Source: Ralstonia sp. RRA (GTDB taxonomy: Bacteria; Pseudomonadota; Gammaproteobacteria; Burkholderiales; Burkholderiaceae). Taken from it: a stretch of 64,000 bases of DNA. Below the pieces are notes generated by a model. The model was not told where the DNA came from. It did not search any database and saw only the letters and a list, made by a program, of their open reading frames with translations. The stretch spans positions 2,852,001-2,916,000 of the forward strand of contig NZ_CP146091.1 in assembly GCF_037023145.1 (NCBI RefSeq). The letters run 5' to 3'. Position 1 is the stretch's first letter. Every line of letters starts with the position of its first letter. The position numbers were made by a program, and so were the translations under genes. Positions 1 through 11,096 of this stretch are shown piece by piece.

Positions 1-373
1 CTTTTCATCGCCAAATCCTCTCAGATTTGGTCCAGTTTGGTTAGGCATTACCTTTTCTTTGGCAGCTCCACCGACGCCGCTCTGGCAACTCGGCGCCACA
101 TCACACCTGCATATCGGACTTTTCCGATTTCGGAAGTCGCAGCGATCCCGCACAGTCTCGGGTGGACGCGCTCCCCACGTGCCCCGGCCGATTCGAGCGG
201 CCTTCCCGCATGGCAGATCGGACTCCCGAAAGCGCAACACCCTACCGAACCCCGCCTGTCGCTCCTGTCGCCTCTCCCGGCTTTCATAGCACGCCAATGC
301 GGCGCGTCACATTCGGCAATGGCTTTCTCCGCAGTTGGGAAAGTCGCGGCAGATTTCGACAAAGGACAGGCCG
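1..373. other. Upstream region of the cytochrome c operon, no gene seen
   Basis: The open frames here have low-complexity translations, unlike any family I recognise. A short inverted repeat (CCAAATC at 11-17, GATTTGG at 24-30) sits at the left edge and could belong to the end of a gene outside the window. The rest is presumably the promoter and leader of the operon starting at 374. I could not place a convincing -35/-10 pair. Confidence 0.5.
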
Positions 374-1630
374 TTGAGAACCCTACTCCCCGCAATACTC
401 GTGCTGCTGAGCACCATCGGCATCGCCAAAGCCAGTCAACCGGTGCCCGATCAAACGCTGATCGAGCGCGGGCGCTACCTCGCGCAGGCGGGCGACTGCG
501 TTGCCTGCCATACCTCCCCGGCTAAGGGCGCAGCGCCCTTTGCGGGCGGCTTGAAGATGGCGGTGCCCATGCTGGGCTCCATCTTCGCCACCAACATCAC
601 GCCCGACCCGGAAACTGGCATCGGCCGCTATACCGAGCAGGATTTCGCACGCGCCGTGCGTGAGGGCGTCGCCAAGGATGGGCACAACCTTTACCCGGCC
701 ATGCCGTATCCGTCATACAGCAAGGTCTCGGACGAAGATATCTCGGCCCTGTACGCGTACTTCATGCACGGCGTGGCGCCCGTGAAGCAGGCCAATCTCG
801 CGCCCGAGATTCCCAAGCTGCTGCAGATGCGCTGGCCGCTCAAGCTGTGGAACCTGGTGTTTCTCGATACCGAGCGCTTCAAGCCCATTCCCGAGAACAG
901 CGTCGAGTGGAACCGTGGCGCCTATCTGGTGCAGGGCCTGGGCCATTGCGGCACCTGCCATACGCCGCGCGGCATCGGCCTGCAGGAAAAAGCGCTCGAT
1001 CAGCGTGGCGGTGCCTACCTGTCTGGCGCGCAGCTGGGCGGCTGGTTCGCGTCCAACCTGACGTCCAACCCCACCACGGGCATCGGCAAGTGGAGTGCCC
1101 AGGACATCGTGGATTTCCTGAAGACCGGTGCCAACTCGCACGCCACCGCATTCGGGCCGATGACCGAGGTCATCAACAACAGCACGCAGTGGATGACCGA
1201 CCAGGATCTGGCCGCGATGGCGGTCTACCTGAAATCCCTGGCCGCCGCGGGCACGGCAATCCCACAGCATGGCCCCGTCGATCCGAAGGTGATGGCGCAC
1301 GGCGCGCAGGTGTATCAGAACTACTGCGTGTCCTGCCACCTGCCCAACGGCAAGGGCACCGCGCCGTGGCTGTCGCCGCTGGCGGGCAACCCCAACGTGC
1401 TGGAAGGCAACCCGGTCTCCCTTATTAACGTCACCCTGAACGGCACGGAAGCGCTGGTGATTGACGGTGTTCCCGCGCCCTATCCGATGCCCGCGCATCG
1501 CCACGCGCTCACCGACGCCCAGATCGCCGATGCGCTGACCTTCACGCGCAACAGTTGGGGCAACCAGGCGCCCGCCGTCGCCGCCCGCGACGTCAAGACA
1601 CTGCGCGAGCAAACCGGACACGACAAATGA
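374..1630 (+). CDS. Triheme c-type cytochrome, electron-transfer subunit of a molybdenum dehydrogenase
   Basis: A periplasmic or membrane-tethered electron carrier expected to take electrons from the molybdenum enzyme encoded just downstream. From the TTG at 374 (AAAGGA lies 8 nt upstream) the protein has 418 residues. It opens with a hydrophobic Sec signal and carries three heme motifs: CVACH at 42-46, CGTCH at 192-196 and CVSCH at 318-322. This matches the AdhB-like cytochrome subunits of alcohol, aldehyde and isoquinoline-type dehydrogenases. Another in-frame TTG at 335 would add 13 residues in front of the signal and has a poorer ribosome site. Its stop overlaps the next ATG (ATGA), so translation is probably coupled. 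The substrate of the complex cannot be read from this subunit. Confidence 0.88.
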   Translation: MRTLLPAILVLLSTIGIAKASQPVPDQTLIERGRYLAQAGDCVACHTSPAKGAAPFAGGLKMAVPMLGSIFATNITPDPETGIGRYTEQDFARAVREGVAKDGHNLYPAMPYPSYSKVSDEDISALYAYFMHGVAPVKQANLAPEIPKLLQMRWPLKLWNLVFLDTERFKPIPENSVEWNRGAYLVQGLGHCGTCHTPRGIGLQEKALDQRGGAYLSGAQLGGWFASNLTSNPTTGIGKWSAQDIVDFLKTGANSHATAFGPMTEVINNSTQWMTDQDLAAMAVYLKSLAAAGTAIPQHGPVDPKVMAHGAQVYQNYCVSCHLPNGKGTAPWLSPLAGNPNVLEGNPVSLINVTLNGTEALVIDGVPAPYPMPAHRHALTDAQIADALTFTRNSWGNQAPAVAARDVKTLREQTGHDK

Positions 1631-2100
1631 CCACCTCGACTTCGACTCCCATCACCCTGCACGTCAACGGAAAGGTGGTTGACGTCAATGTCTCGCCCGA
1701 GATGCCGCTGCTGTATGCGCTGCGCAATACTCTCTCGCTCAAGGGACCGCGCTTCGGCTGCGGACTCGGCCAATGCGGCGCCTGCTCCGTGCTGATCGAC
1801 GGCGTGGTGCAACGCTCGTGCGTGCTGCCGGTTGCCGCCGCGGCCGGGCGCCCCATCACCACGCTCGAAGGCATGGGCACGCCGGAGAAACCCGATCCGC
1901 TGCAGCAAGCCTTCATTGACGAACAAGCGGTGCAATGCGGCTACTGCATCAACGGCATGCTGATCGCCGCACGCTCGCTGCTCAACACCAACCCGAAGCC
2001 GACGGAGGCCCAGGTCAAGGAAGCGCTCGCCTCCAACCTGTGCCGCTGCGGCACGCACATGCGGATCGTCCGCGCCATCCTCAAAGCCAGCGAGGCCTAA
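1627..2100 (+). CDS. [2Fe-2S] small subunit of a xanthine dehydrogenase-family oxidoreductase (IorA-like)
   Basis: Small iron-sulfur subunit of a molybdenum hydroxylase, passing electrons from the Mo cofactor subunit to the cytochrome. The 157-residue length is typical. The N-terminal half has the plant-ferredoxin motif CGLGQCGAC with a later Cys, and the C-terminal half has the second cluster motifs CGYC and CRCG, so both [2Fe-2S] sites look intact. The ATG at 1627 overlaps the cytochrome stop by 4 bp. The large subunit starts directly after its stop with no spacing. The family includes isoquinoline 1-oxidoreductase alpha subunits and aldehyde dehydrogenases, and the real substrate is unknown. 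Confidence 0.9.
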   Translation: MTTSTSTPITLHVNGKVVDVNVSPEMPLLYALRNTLSLKGPRFGCGLGQCGACSVLIDGVVQRSCVLPVAAAAGRPITTLEGMGTPEKPDPLQQAFIDEQAVQCGYCINGMLIAARSLLNTNPKPTEAQVKEALASNLCRCGTHMRIVRAILKASEA

Positions 2101-4356
2101 ATGCGCGTCAATGAATCCACTTCGTTCTCCCGTCGGCACTTTCTCAAGCAAGGGGCCGCGCTTGCTGTTGGTTTCTCGTTCTCGGGGCTGGCCATGGCCC
2201 GCGTCCTGGGCGAGATCACCGAGGAAAGCGCCGCACCGCTCGCCAAGGCCAAGTCCCTCGATGCCACGCGCGTCGATGCCTTCCTCGTACTGGAAGGCGA
2301 TGGCGCGCTCACGCTCTATACGGGCAAGGTCAACCTGGGCACTGGCAACACCACCGCGCTGGCGCAGATGGTGGCCGAAGAGCTGGAGTTTCCGATCGAC
2401 CGCGTGCGCGTCGTGCAGGGCGATACGGCCATGACGGTCGATCAGGGGGCCACCATCGGCTCACTGTCGGTGTCCAATGCGGGCCCGCAGTTGCGCCAGG
2501 CTGCCGCCACGGCGGCAGCGGCCATCCGCGAAGTGGCAGGGCGTGCGTATCGCATGGCGCCGGCCGATGTGCGCCTGGAGAACGGCCTCGCCTTCCGTGG
2601 CGCGGCGGACACGCAGGGCACGCCGTATCACAAGCTACTGGCCGCACACCCGCTGTCACTCAACCTCGACCCCAAGGCACCGCTCAAGAAGCCAGCCGAC
2701 TACAAGCTCGTGGGCAAACCGATCAAGCGCGACGACGTGCGCACGAAGGTCTTTGCCGACTTCACCTTCATGCAGGACGTGAAGGTCGACGGCATGGTGC
2801 ACGCACGCGTGATCCACCCTGACGCCTACGGCGCGCAGTTGGAAACCGTGGACGACACGCACGCCAAGAAAGTGCCGGGCTTCCTGCGCACGGTGCGTGT
2901 GGGCAACCTGCTGGCCGTGATCGCCAGCGACGAATGGGCGGCCATCCGCGCCGCCCGCGCACTGAAGGCCACGTGGTCCGACTGGAAGGGGCTCCCCGAG
3001 CAAGCCAAGCTGTACGACGCCGTGCGCGCCCTCCCGCTGCACGATCAGGGCAAGGTGAAGGAAACCGGTCAGGCCGCTGCAGAGATCAGCAAGGGCAAGG
3101 CCATTCGCGCCACGTATGCGTGGCCGTTTCAGACACATGGCTCGATCGGCCCCTCCTGCGCGATTGGCGATTACCGCGACGGCAAGCTGACCGTCTGGTC
3201 GGCCACGCAATCACCGCATCTGACGCGCGACCAGATCGCCAGGATGTTGAAGATGGACAAGGGCGATGTGCGCCTGATCTACGTGGAAGGCGCCGGCTGC
3301 TACGGCCGCAATGGCCACGAAGACGCCGCTGCGGAAGCCGCCCTGCTCTCCAAGGCCATCGGGCAACCCGTGCGCGTGCAGTGGATGCGTGACGACGAGC
3401 ACGGCTGGGACCCGAAGGGCCCGCCGGTCATCTCCGATGTGGCAGGCACACTCGACGACCAGGGCCGGATTCAGGCGTGGCAGTACACGTCGTGGGTGCC
3501 GCATCGCGCTTCAGGCAGTGTCGACGTGCCCTTGCTGGCTGGCGAACTGACCCGCTCCGCAACCTTGGCCGAGCCGCCCGACAACCCCGGCGGCATGGAA
3601 TTCAACATGGTCGCGCCCTACGAGCTGCCCAACGCCAGCGTCGTGGTCAACCGCTATGCGCGCGCACCGCTGCGCCCCGCATGGCTGCGTGGCCCCGGCC
3701 GGCTCCAGCACACGTATGCGAACGAGTCGTTCATGGACGAACTGTCGGTGGCCGCCAAAGCCGACCCGATCGAATTCCGGTTGCGCCACCTGTCCGAACC
3801 GCGCATCAAGGCGGTCGTGGATGCGGTGGAAAAGCGCTCCGGATGGGTGCGCCGCCCGTTGTTCTCGACCCAGCCCAGCGGCAACATCGCCCGTGGCCGC
3901 GGCATGGCCTGTGTGCGCTACGAGCCGAACAATGCGTTCGTGGCCGCCGTCATTGAAGTGGAAGTGGACCGCACCACCGGCGTCATTCAGGTGGGCAAAG
4001 TCACGGTGGCACACGACTGCGGTCTCGTCGTCAATCCTGACGGGGTGCGCAACCAGGTGGAAGGCGAAGTCGTTCAGACCATCAGCCGGACGCTGTTCGA
4101 AGAGATCAACTTCTCGCCGTCAGCCGTGACCAGCCTCGATTGGCTCACGTACCGCTTGCTCAAGTTCCCCGAGCTGCCGGCGCAGGTGGACGTGGTGCTG
4201 GTCGACCGGCCGGACCAGCCCCTCGTGGGCGCCGGCGAGCCAACCTGTGCGGTCATTCCCTCCGCCATTGCCAGCGCCGTGTATGACGCCGTGGGCGTAC
4301 GACCGCGCACCCTGCCGTTCAACCCCGAGTCGATTCGCGCGCTGTTGAAGGCCTAA
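2101..4356 (+). CDS. Molybdopterin-binding large subunit, IorB/aldehyde dehydrogenase-like
   Basis: Catalytic molybdenum cofactor subunit of the three-part dehydrogenase begun at 374. It has 751 residues, usual for the IorB-type large subunit. The N-terminus carries a twin-arginine signal (SRRHFLKQG) followed by a hydrophobic stretch, which implies folding with cofactor in the cytoplasm and Tat export. Glycine-rich cofactor-binding stretches (GAGCYGRNGHEDAAAEA near residue 400, GAGEPTC near 715) are typical of the xanthine dehydrogenase superfamily. Together with a periplasmic triheme cytochrome this is the layout of membrane-linked aldehyde or N-heterocycle oxidising enzymes that feed the respiratory chain. 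The substrate is not decidable from sequence alone. Confidence 0.88.
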   Translation: MRVNESTSFSRRHFLKQGAALAVGFSFSGLAMARVLGEITEESAAPLAKAKSLDATRVDAFLVLEGDGALTLYTGKVNLGTGNTTALAQMVAEELEFPIDRVRVVQGDTAMTVDQGATIGSLSVSNAGPQLRQAAATAAAAIREVAGRAYRMAPADVRLENGLAFRGAADTQGTPYHKLLAAHPLSLNLDPKAPLKKPADYKLVGKPIKRDDVRTKVFADFTFMQDVKVDGMVHARVIHPDAYGAQLETVDDTHAKKVPGFLRTVRVGNLLAVIASDEWAAIRAARALKATWSDWKGLPEQAKLYDAVRALPLHDQGKVKETGQAAAEISKGKAIRATYAWPFQTHGSIGPSCAIGDYRDGKLTVWSATQSPHLTRDQIARMLKMDKGDVRLIYVEGAGCYGRNGHEDAAAEAALLSKAIGQPVRVQWMRDDEHGWDPKGPPVISDVAGTLDDQGRIQAWQYTSWVPHRASGSVDVPLLAGELTRSATLAEPPDNPGGMEFNMVAPYELPNASVVVNRYARAPLRPAWLRGPGRLQHTYANESFMDELSVAAKADPIEFRLRHLSEPRIKAVVDAVEKRSGWVRRPLFSTQPSGNIARGRGMACVRYEPNNAFVAAVIEVEVDRTTGVIQVGKVTVAHDCGLVVNPDGVRNQVEGEVVQTISRTLFEEINFSPSAVTSLDWLTYRLLKFPELPAQVDVVLVDRPDQPLVGAGEPTCAVIPSAIASAVYDAVGVRPRTLPFNPESIRALLKA

Positions 4357-4378
4357 CACGCAGACCGAACGTACTAAC

Positions 4379-4413
4379 AAAAACGCCCCGGCCTTGAAAG
4401 CCGGGGCGTTTTT
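4379..4413. terminator. Bidirectional rho-independent terminator
   Basis: A GC-rich stem (ACGCCCCGGC pairing with GCCGGGGCGT) around a short loop, flanked by A-runs on the left and T-runs on the right. It lies between the convergent oxidoreductase operon and the YceI gene and can serve both strands. Confidence 0.85.
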
Positions 4414-4430
4414 ATTGCTGCGCGTGGCGC

Positions 4431-5027
4431 TTATTGCTTGGCGACGCTGGTGTCCTGCTTCAGGCCTTCTGCTTGAATCTTCAGCTTGGTTTCCATGTTG
4501 AAACCGTACTTCTTGCCGTAGTCGACACCAAACTCGTCACGGTTGAACGTGAGTTCAGCATCGGCGCCGCATACCTCAACCTTCATCATCGGGTGCGGCA
4601 TGCACTTGAACGCATTGATCTTCAGCGTGGCCGGCTTGGTCACGCCATGCAGCGTGAGTTGGCCCACGGCTTCCGTCGGCACATCACCCTTGAACTTGAT
4701 GTCGGTGCTCTTGAAGGTGGCCGTCGGGAACTTGGCCACGTCGAACATCTCTGCGCTCTTGGCGTGCTCGTCCATCTTGGGCAGGCCGAAGCTGATGCTG
4801 TCGGTCTGCACGGTCACGTCGATGGAGCCCTTCTTGGCTTCGCGATCCAGCGTAAAGGTGCCGCTGGACTTGTCAAACTTGCCGCGCCACTTCGACAGGC
4901 CACCCATGTGATCGGCCTCAAAGCTCGGGTAGGTGTGGGTCGGGTCCAGTTGGTACGTGGCCGGTGCAGCAAATGCGGCGGTGGCGGCAACAGCGGACAG
5001 GGCAGCAACGAGGGTACGCAATTTCAT
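4431..5027 (-). CDS. YceI family periplasmic lipid-binding protein
   Basis: YceI proteins are secreted beta-barrel (lipocalin-like) proteins that bind long polyisoprenoids such as ubiquinone precursors. This copy has 198 residues with a clear Sec signal ([19 protein letters not shown]) cut before [11 protein letters not shown]. The family N-terminal pattern ([19 protein letters not shown]) and the later sodium-turn-like [11 protein letters not shown] segment are visible. The ATG at 5027 is preceded by GGAG, and a longer frame to 5072 has no support. It is third in a minus-strand set after cytochrome b561 and another YceI gene, a common pairing suggesting quinone or redox stress functions. Confidence 0.88.
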   Translation of the reverse strand: MKLRTLVAALSAVAATAAFAAPATYQLDPTHTYPSFEADHMGGLSKWRGKFDKSSGTFTLDREAKKGSIDVTVQTDSISFGLPKMDEHAKSAEMFDVAKFPTATFKSTDIKFKGDVPTEAVGQLTLHGVTKPATLKINAFKCMPHPMMKVEVCGADAELTFNRDEFGVDYGKKYGFNMETKLKIQAEGLKQDTSVAKQ

Positions 5028-5085
5028 GTGAACTCCAGCAGGTAACAGGGGCTGAAACGAAGGCAAAAACAAACGTTGGGGTGAA

Positions 5086-5664
5086 TTACTTCTTGGCGAT
5101 GACGACGCGGAACTTGATCGTCACGTCATCGGCAACGACGGAGGTGTCCTTCCACTCACCGTCGCCGACCTTGAATGCATTGCGCTTGACGGGAAGCGCG
5201 CCTTCAAAGATCTGGTTGGCGCCTTCCTGCTTGAAGGTGAAAGGCGCAGTCACGTCTTGCGTGACGCCCTTGATGGTCAGCTTGCCGACCACGTCCACCT
5301 TGCCATTGGCGCCCGGCTTGAACGCCGACGACACGAAGGTGGCCTTCGGGTACTGGGCGGCGTTAAACCAATCCTTTTTCTTCAGCTCGTCGTTGTATTC
5401 CTTGCTGCCCACGTCGACGCTGTTGATATCGATATCGACCTTGGCCGTGGACGCTGCCACGTTGGCCGGGTTGTAGTTCACGGCGGCATCGAACTTACCG
5501 AACTTGATGTCCATCGGCACGCCGAGCTGTTTGCCGGTGGCGGTGACGCTGCTCTTGGCGGCATCCACCTGGGCCATGGCTGACACCGATACCGACACCG
5601 CGGCGATCGACAGCGCGCCGGCGGCAACCAGGGCGATAGCGCGGGGGCGCACAAAACGTTTCAT
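5086..5664 (-). CDS. YceI family periplasmic protein (second copy)
   Basis: A 192-residue paralogue of the downstream YceI protein, with a Sec signal ending near [23 protein letters not shown]. The conserved core ([20 protein letters not shown], then [12 protein letters not shown], then [16 protein letters not shown]) fits the lipocalin-like YceI fold. It lies between cytochrome b561 and the other YceI gene on the same strand, with 58 bp to the next copy. The two copies differ clearly in sequence, so they are probably an old duplication with separate ligands rather than a recent repeat. Confidence 0.88.
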   Translation of the reverse strand: MKRFVRPRAIALVAAGALSIAAVSVSVSAMAQVDAAKSSVTATGKQLGVPMDIKFGKFDAAVNYNPANVAASTAKVDIDINSVDVGSKEYNDELKKKDWFNAAQYPKATFVSSAFKPGANGKVDVVGKLTIKGVTQDVTAPFTFKQEGANQIFEGALPVKRNAFKVGDGEWKDTSVVADDVTIKFRVVIAKK

Positions 5665-5780
5665 CTTCAGACTCCTTCGGTCAGGCCGGTCGTGCCGGCG
5701 GTCTTGGTCAGGATGGGAAGCAAGGGCACCGGCACACGCCGGTGCGCTGGAAAGCAGAACGATCAGATCAGCGCACGAAT

Positions 5781-6362
5781 TCAGCGCAGGAAAGGCAGCA
5801 TGCGGCGCAGCGTGCCATCGCGGTCAATGATGTGGTGCTTGAGCGCGGCCAGGATGTGCAGCACGACAATCGTGGCCATGGTCCAGTTCAGCCACTCATG
5901 GGCTTCGTGGAAGAGGTCCTTCAGCATGTCGCTCTTGTCGAACGGCATGGGCATTTCCCACACACCGAGATAGACCACCTTGATGCCCGCCGCCACGCTT
6001 AGCAGGTAACCGGTGAGCGGCACCGCCAGGATCAGCAGATACAACACGATGTGCGCGCTTTCCGCTGCCTTGTGCTGCCATGCCGGCATGCCTTTCACCG
6101 GGCCCGGCGCCGGATGCGTCAGGCGCCACAGCACGCGCAGTACGGCAAAGATCAGCACGGTGATGCCGATCCACTTGTGATACGAGTACAGCTTGAGCTT
6201 GGTCGGCGTAAAGCCGGGGATATCGGTCATGTACAGACCGAGCCCGAACGCGGCGAAGATCAGCAGCGCGATGATCCAGTGCAGCGCGATGGCGGGCTTG
6301 CCATAGGCGCCGTCATCCACAGCGGCGCTGGCGGCGAGATTCGGTTGGGCGGCTTGCGACAT
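5781..6362 (-). CDS. Cytochrome b561, four-helix membrane protein
   Basis: Inner-membrane diheme cytochrome b of the bacterial b561 family (CybB-like), which exchanges electrons with quinones. The 193-residue protein has four hydrophobic segments and heme-ligand histidines in family positions: ALHWI in helix 1, SYHKWIG before helix 2, the HIVLYLLI helix 3 region and VVLHILAALKHH in helix 4. It is the first gene of the set with two YceI proteins downstream, an association seen in many proteobacteria. A DnaA-box-like 9-mer (6401-6409) lies in its leader. Confidence 0.9.
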   Translation of the reverse strand: MSQAAQPNLAASAAVDDGAYGKPAIALHWIIALLIFAAFGLGLYMTDIPGFTPTKLKLYSYHKWIGITVLIFAVLRVLWRLTHPAPGPVKGMPAWQHKAAESAHIVLYLLILAVPLTGYLLSVAAGIKVVYLGVWEMPMPFDKSDMLKDLFHEAHEWLNWTMATIVVLHILAALKHHIIDRDGTLRRMLPFLR

Positions 6363-6555
6363 CGGTTCCCTCGGTTGTAGGACGCTCGGTATGCGGCGTC
6401 TGTGGATAAGACCACAGCGCCAAATGTTTGTGCATTATTGGAGCGATCTGATCGGGCAGGACAACCCAAAGTTCACCGAGAAATTCAAATTTTTTGATGA
6501 AACAAATGTGCCGATCAACTCGCCCAGACGGCATATTCTACAGAGCCGGCATAGC

Positions 6556-6595
6556 AAAACAGCCTCCTCCGTAGCTGTACGGAGAAGGCTGTTTT
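6556..6595 (-). terminator. Rho-independent terminator of purB
   Basis: AAAACAGCC pairs with GGCTGTTTT, and the inner CTCCGTA/TACGGAG arms extend the stem, so a long hairpin ends in T-runs on both strands. It lies 28 bp beyond the purB stop. Confidence 0.8.
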
Positions 6596-6623
6596 CAGTG
6601 CAGCCACCAAATTTTCGGAACGA

Positions 6624-8842
<2,219 letters not shown>

Positions 8843-8872
8843 GCCCGCCCCTATCCGTGACGGTGACGAGGT

Positions 8873-10291
8873 TCAGTAACCGATCTCGACCGCCACGCCC
8901 AGCACCAGCAGCGACAGCACAAACAGCACCGCAAACAGCGGGAAGATGAAGGCCACCCACTGGCCGTAGTTGACGCGCGCGGTTGCCAGGTAGGCCAGCA
9001 GCATGCCCGAGGTGGGCGTGATCATATTCATCAGGCCGCCACCCATCAGGAACGCCAGCACGGTGGTCTGCCCGCTCACACCCGACAGGTGTGCAATCGG
9101 TGCCAGGATCGGCATGCTTACCGCCGCCTTGCCCGACAGCGACGGCATGAACACGTCGAGAATCATCTCCATGACCATGATGCCGCCGGCCACCACTGGG
9201 CGCGCGCTGTCCTGCGTGAGGCGCGTGAGGCTGTGGATGATGGTGTCGAGCACCAGGCTGTTCTGCAGAATCAGCTCGACGGCAGAGGCGAGCCCGATCA
9301 GCAGGCCGGCCAGCATCATCCCCTTCATGCCGTCGACAAACGCCTCCGATGCCACGCGCGACTCGAGCCGCCCCGCCAGCGCAATCGCCATGGCCATGAC
9401 GATGTAGAACGCGGCGAGTTCAACGTTGTGCCAGCTCCACAGGCGGGTGCCGACGATCATCATCACGCTCGATGCCAGCAGCACGAGCAGCACGGCCACG
9501 TGGCTGCGCGACAAGCGCTTGTGCTCGGTCGGCACATAGGTCGTCACCTGCCCCGAGCGGCGCACGCGCCAAAGCCAGTAGCCGATGCCGATGGTCATGA
9601 AGACGACGAACACGGCCAGGCGCATGTCGATGCCCGAGAACAGCGGCACGCCGGCCAGCGGCTGCGCAATCGGCAGCGCCAGCGGGTTGGTGACCGAAGC
9701 GATGTAGCCAACCTTGGCGGCAATGGTCACCAGCGCCAGCCCGTACAACTCGTTCAGGCCGAGCCGTCGCGCCATGGCCACCACGATGGGAATCACCACC
9801 AGGTATTCGGAGATCAGCCCCAGGAAGCTGCTGCCCAGACCGAGCACGATCATCACGGCGGGCGCGAGGCGATAGATGTTGCCGCCCGTGATCTGCAGCA
9901 AGCGATCAATGCCTGCGTCGATCACGCCGGTGCGGCGCATCACGCCGAACATGCCGCCCACGAACATCACCATGAACACCAGCGGCGCGCTCTTGATGAG
10001 CCCCTGCGGAATCGCCATCACCGCACCGACCACGCTGGCCGCATGCGCCTCGGCCGGCGTGCTCTTGTGCGGCATCGGCGAGGTCAGCTCCGGCAACCCC
10101 GCCACCTTCGGCACCAGCTGATACGTGCCCGGCACCACCAGCTTGCCCTTGCGCTCGAACTTGCCCGCGTCCACAAGGTAGGTCATGCAGATGGCTGCGA
10201 GCATGACCCACAGCATCATCACAATCGGGTGCATGAACCCGGCGTGCGGGCGTTGCGTTTCTACGCGTTCGGTCTCCAGGGTGGCGGACAT
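8873..10291 (-). CDS. YfcC family membrane carrier
   Basis: Polytopic inner-membrane protein of 472 residues with about twelve hydrophobic segments. It matches the YfcC/C4-dicarboxylate-carrier-like family, often proposed to move amino acids, peptides or dicarboxylates (residues such as ISEYLVVIPIVVAMARRLGLNELYG and TPTSGMLLAYLATARVNYGQW). The start has a good ribosome site (GCAGGAG). It is last in a minus-strand operon after an N-formylglutamate amidohydrolase and an IclR regulator, so a plausible substrate is an acylated amino acid or its hydrolysis product. That is inference from context only. Confidence 0.8.
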   Translation of the reverse strand: MSATLETERVETQRPHAGFMHPIVMMLWVMLAAICMTYLVDAGKFERKGKLVVPGTYQLVPKVAGLPELTSPMPHKSTPAEAHAASVVGAVMAIPQGLIKSAPLVFMVMFVGGMFGVMRRTGVIDAGIDRLLQITGGNIYRLAPAVMIVLGLGSSFLGLISEYLVVIPIVVAMARRLGLNELYGLALVTIAAKVGYIASVTNPLALPIAQPLAGVPLFSGIDMRLAVFVVFMTIGIGYWLWRVRRSGQVTTYVPTEHKRLSRSHVAVLLVLLASSVMMIVGTRLWSWHNVELAAFYIVMAMAIALAGRLESRVASEAFVDGMKGMMLAGLLIGLASAVELILQNSLVLDTIIHSLTRLTQDSARPVVAGGIMVMEMILDVFMPSLSGKAAVSMPILAPIAHLSGVSGQTTVLAFLMGGGLMNMITPTSGMLLAYLATARVNYGQWVAFIFPLFAVLFVLSLLVLGVAVEIGY

Positions 10292-10326
10292 GCAATTGGC
10301 TCCTGCGGCGGATCGTTATTGAAGAA

Positions 10327-11091
10327 TCAGGGGGGTGGCGGGTTGTAGCCAAGCTCGCGGCCGATGCTTGCAGCGCAGGCCAGCAGTGGTTCAAGCAATT
10401 GCGGCACGTCGCGCGCGGTGATGCGCGTGTCCGGCCCCGAAATGCTGAGCGCGGCGACGGCCATGCCGCTCACGTCGCGCACCGGCACGGACACGGCCGC
10501 GGCGCCCGGCGTGACTTCGGCAAAGCTGGTGGCGTAACCCTTCTGCTGGACGGCGGCGATCTGCTCGGCAATGACCTGCGGTTCAGGGCCAAGGGATTCA
10601 GCCGCCATCTGCTTGACCTTGCTGAGGTACTGCGCGCGCACCTCTTGCGGGGCAAACGCCAGCAGCACCTTGCCGGCCGCGCCGTACCACAGCGGGCGGC
10701 GGTTGCCAACGCGGCCGATGATGCGCATCTCGTGCGAGGTCTCGCAGCGCGCCACACACACGGTCTCCTGTCCTTCGCGCACGCGCAGGATGACGGTCTC
10801 GTTCACCTGCTGGTTGAGCAGCAGCATGTGCCGATGCGCGGTGCGCACCACGGCATCCTGCGCGGCAGCAGCCACACCCACCACGAAGGCCTGCGGGCCG
10901 AGCGCGTAGGTCGACGTCTTGGCATCGAGAATGACGAAGCGGTGCGCCTCCAGCGTATGCAGCAGGCGGAACGCGCGCGACTTGTTGATGCCGAGGCGGT
11001 TGGACAGCTCGGTCACCCCGAGCCCCGGATGTTCCGCCACCAGCGTCAGCAACGACAACGCGCTGTCGACCGATTCGACGATGTAGCTCAT
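10327..11091 (-). CDS. IclR family transcriptional regulator
   Basis: A 254-residue DNA-binding regulator. The N-terminal winged helix-turn-helix covers roughly residues 5-65 (LSLLTLVAEHPGLGVTELSNRLGINKSRAFRLLHTLEAHRF). The IclR effector domain fills the rest, with the family pattern YGAAGKVLLAF and the C-terminal GMAVAALSISGP stretch. It sits between the amidohydrolase (5 bp upstream) and the YfcC carrier and is co-transcribed with them. Two sites resembling KdgR/IclR operators lie in front of this operon and of the divergent porin, which makes it the likely local repressor of both. Confidence 0.92.
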   Translation of the reverse strand: MSYIVESVDSALSLLTLVAEHPGLGVTELSNRLGINKSRAFRLLHTLEAHRFVILDAKTSTYALGPQAFVVGVAAAAQDAVVRTAHRHMLLLNQQVNETVILRVREGQETVCVARCETSHEMRIIGRVGNRRPLWYGAAGKVLLAFAPQEVRAQYLSKVKQMAAESLGPEPQVIAEQIAAVQQKGYATSFAEVTPGAAAVSVPVRDVSGMAVAALSISGPDTRITARDVPQLLEPLLACAASIGRELGYNPPPP

Positions 11092-11096
11092 GGCAC

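Noticed and set aside
37..525. 162-residue frame at the window start
   Set aside because: It overlaps the signal peptide and first heme motif of the cytochrome in another frame and has no family features.
9089..10348. 419-residue plus-strand frame over the YfcC carrier
   Set aside because: Its His/Gln/Arg-rich composition mirrors hydrophobic codons of the real membrane protein on the other strand.
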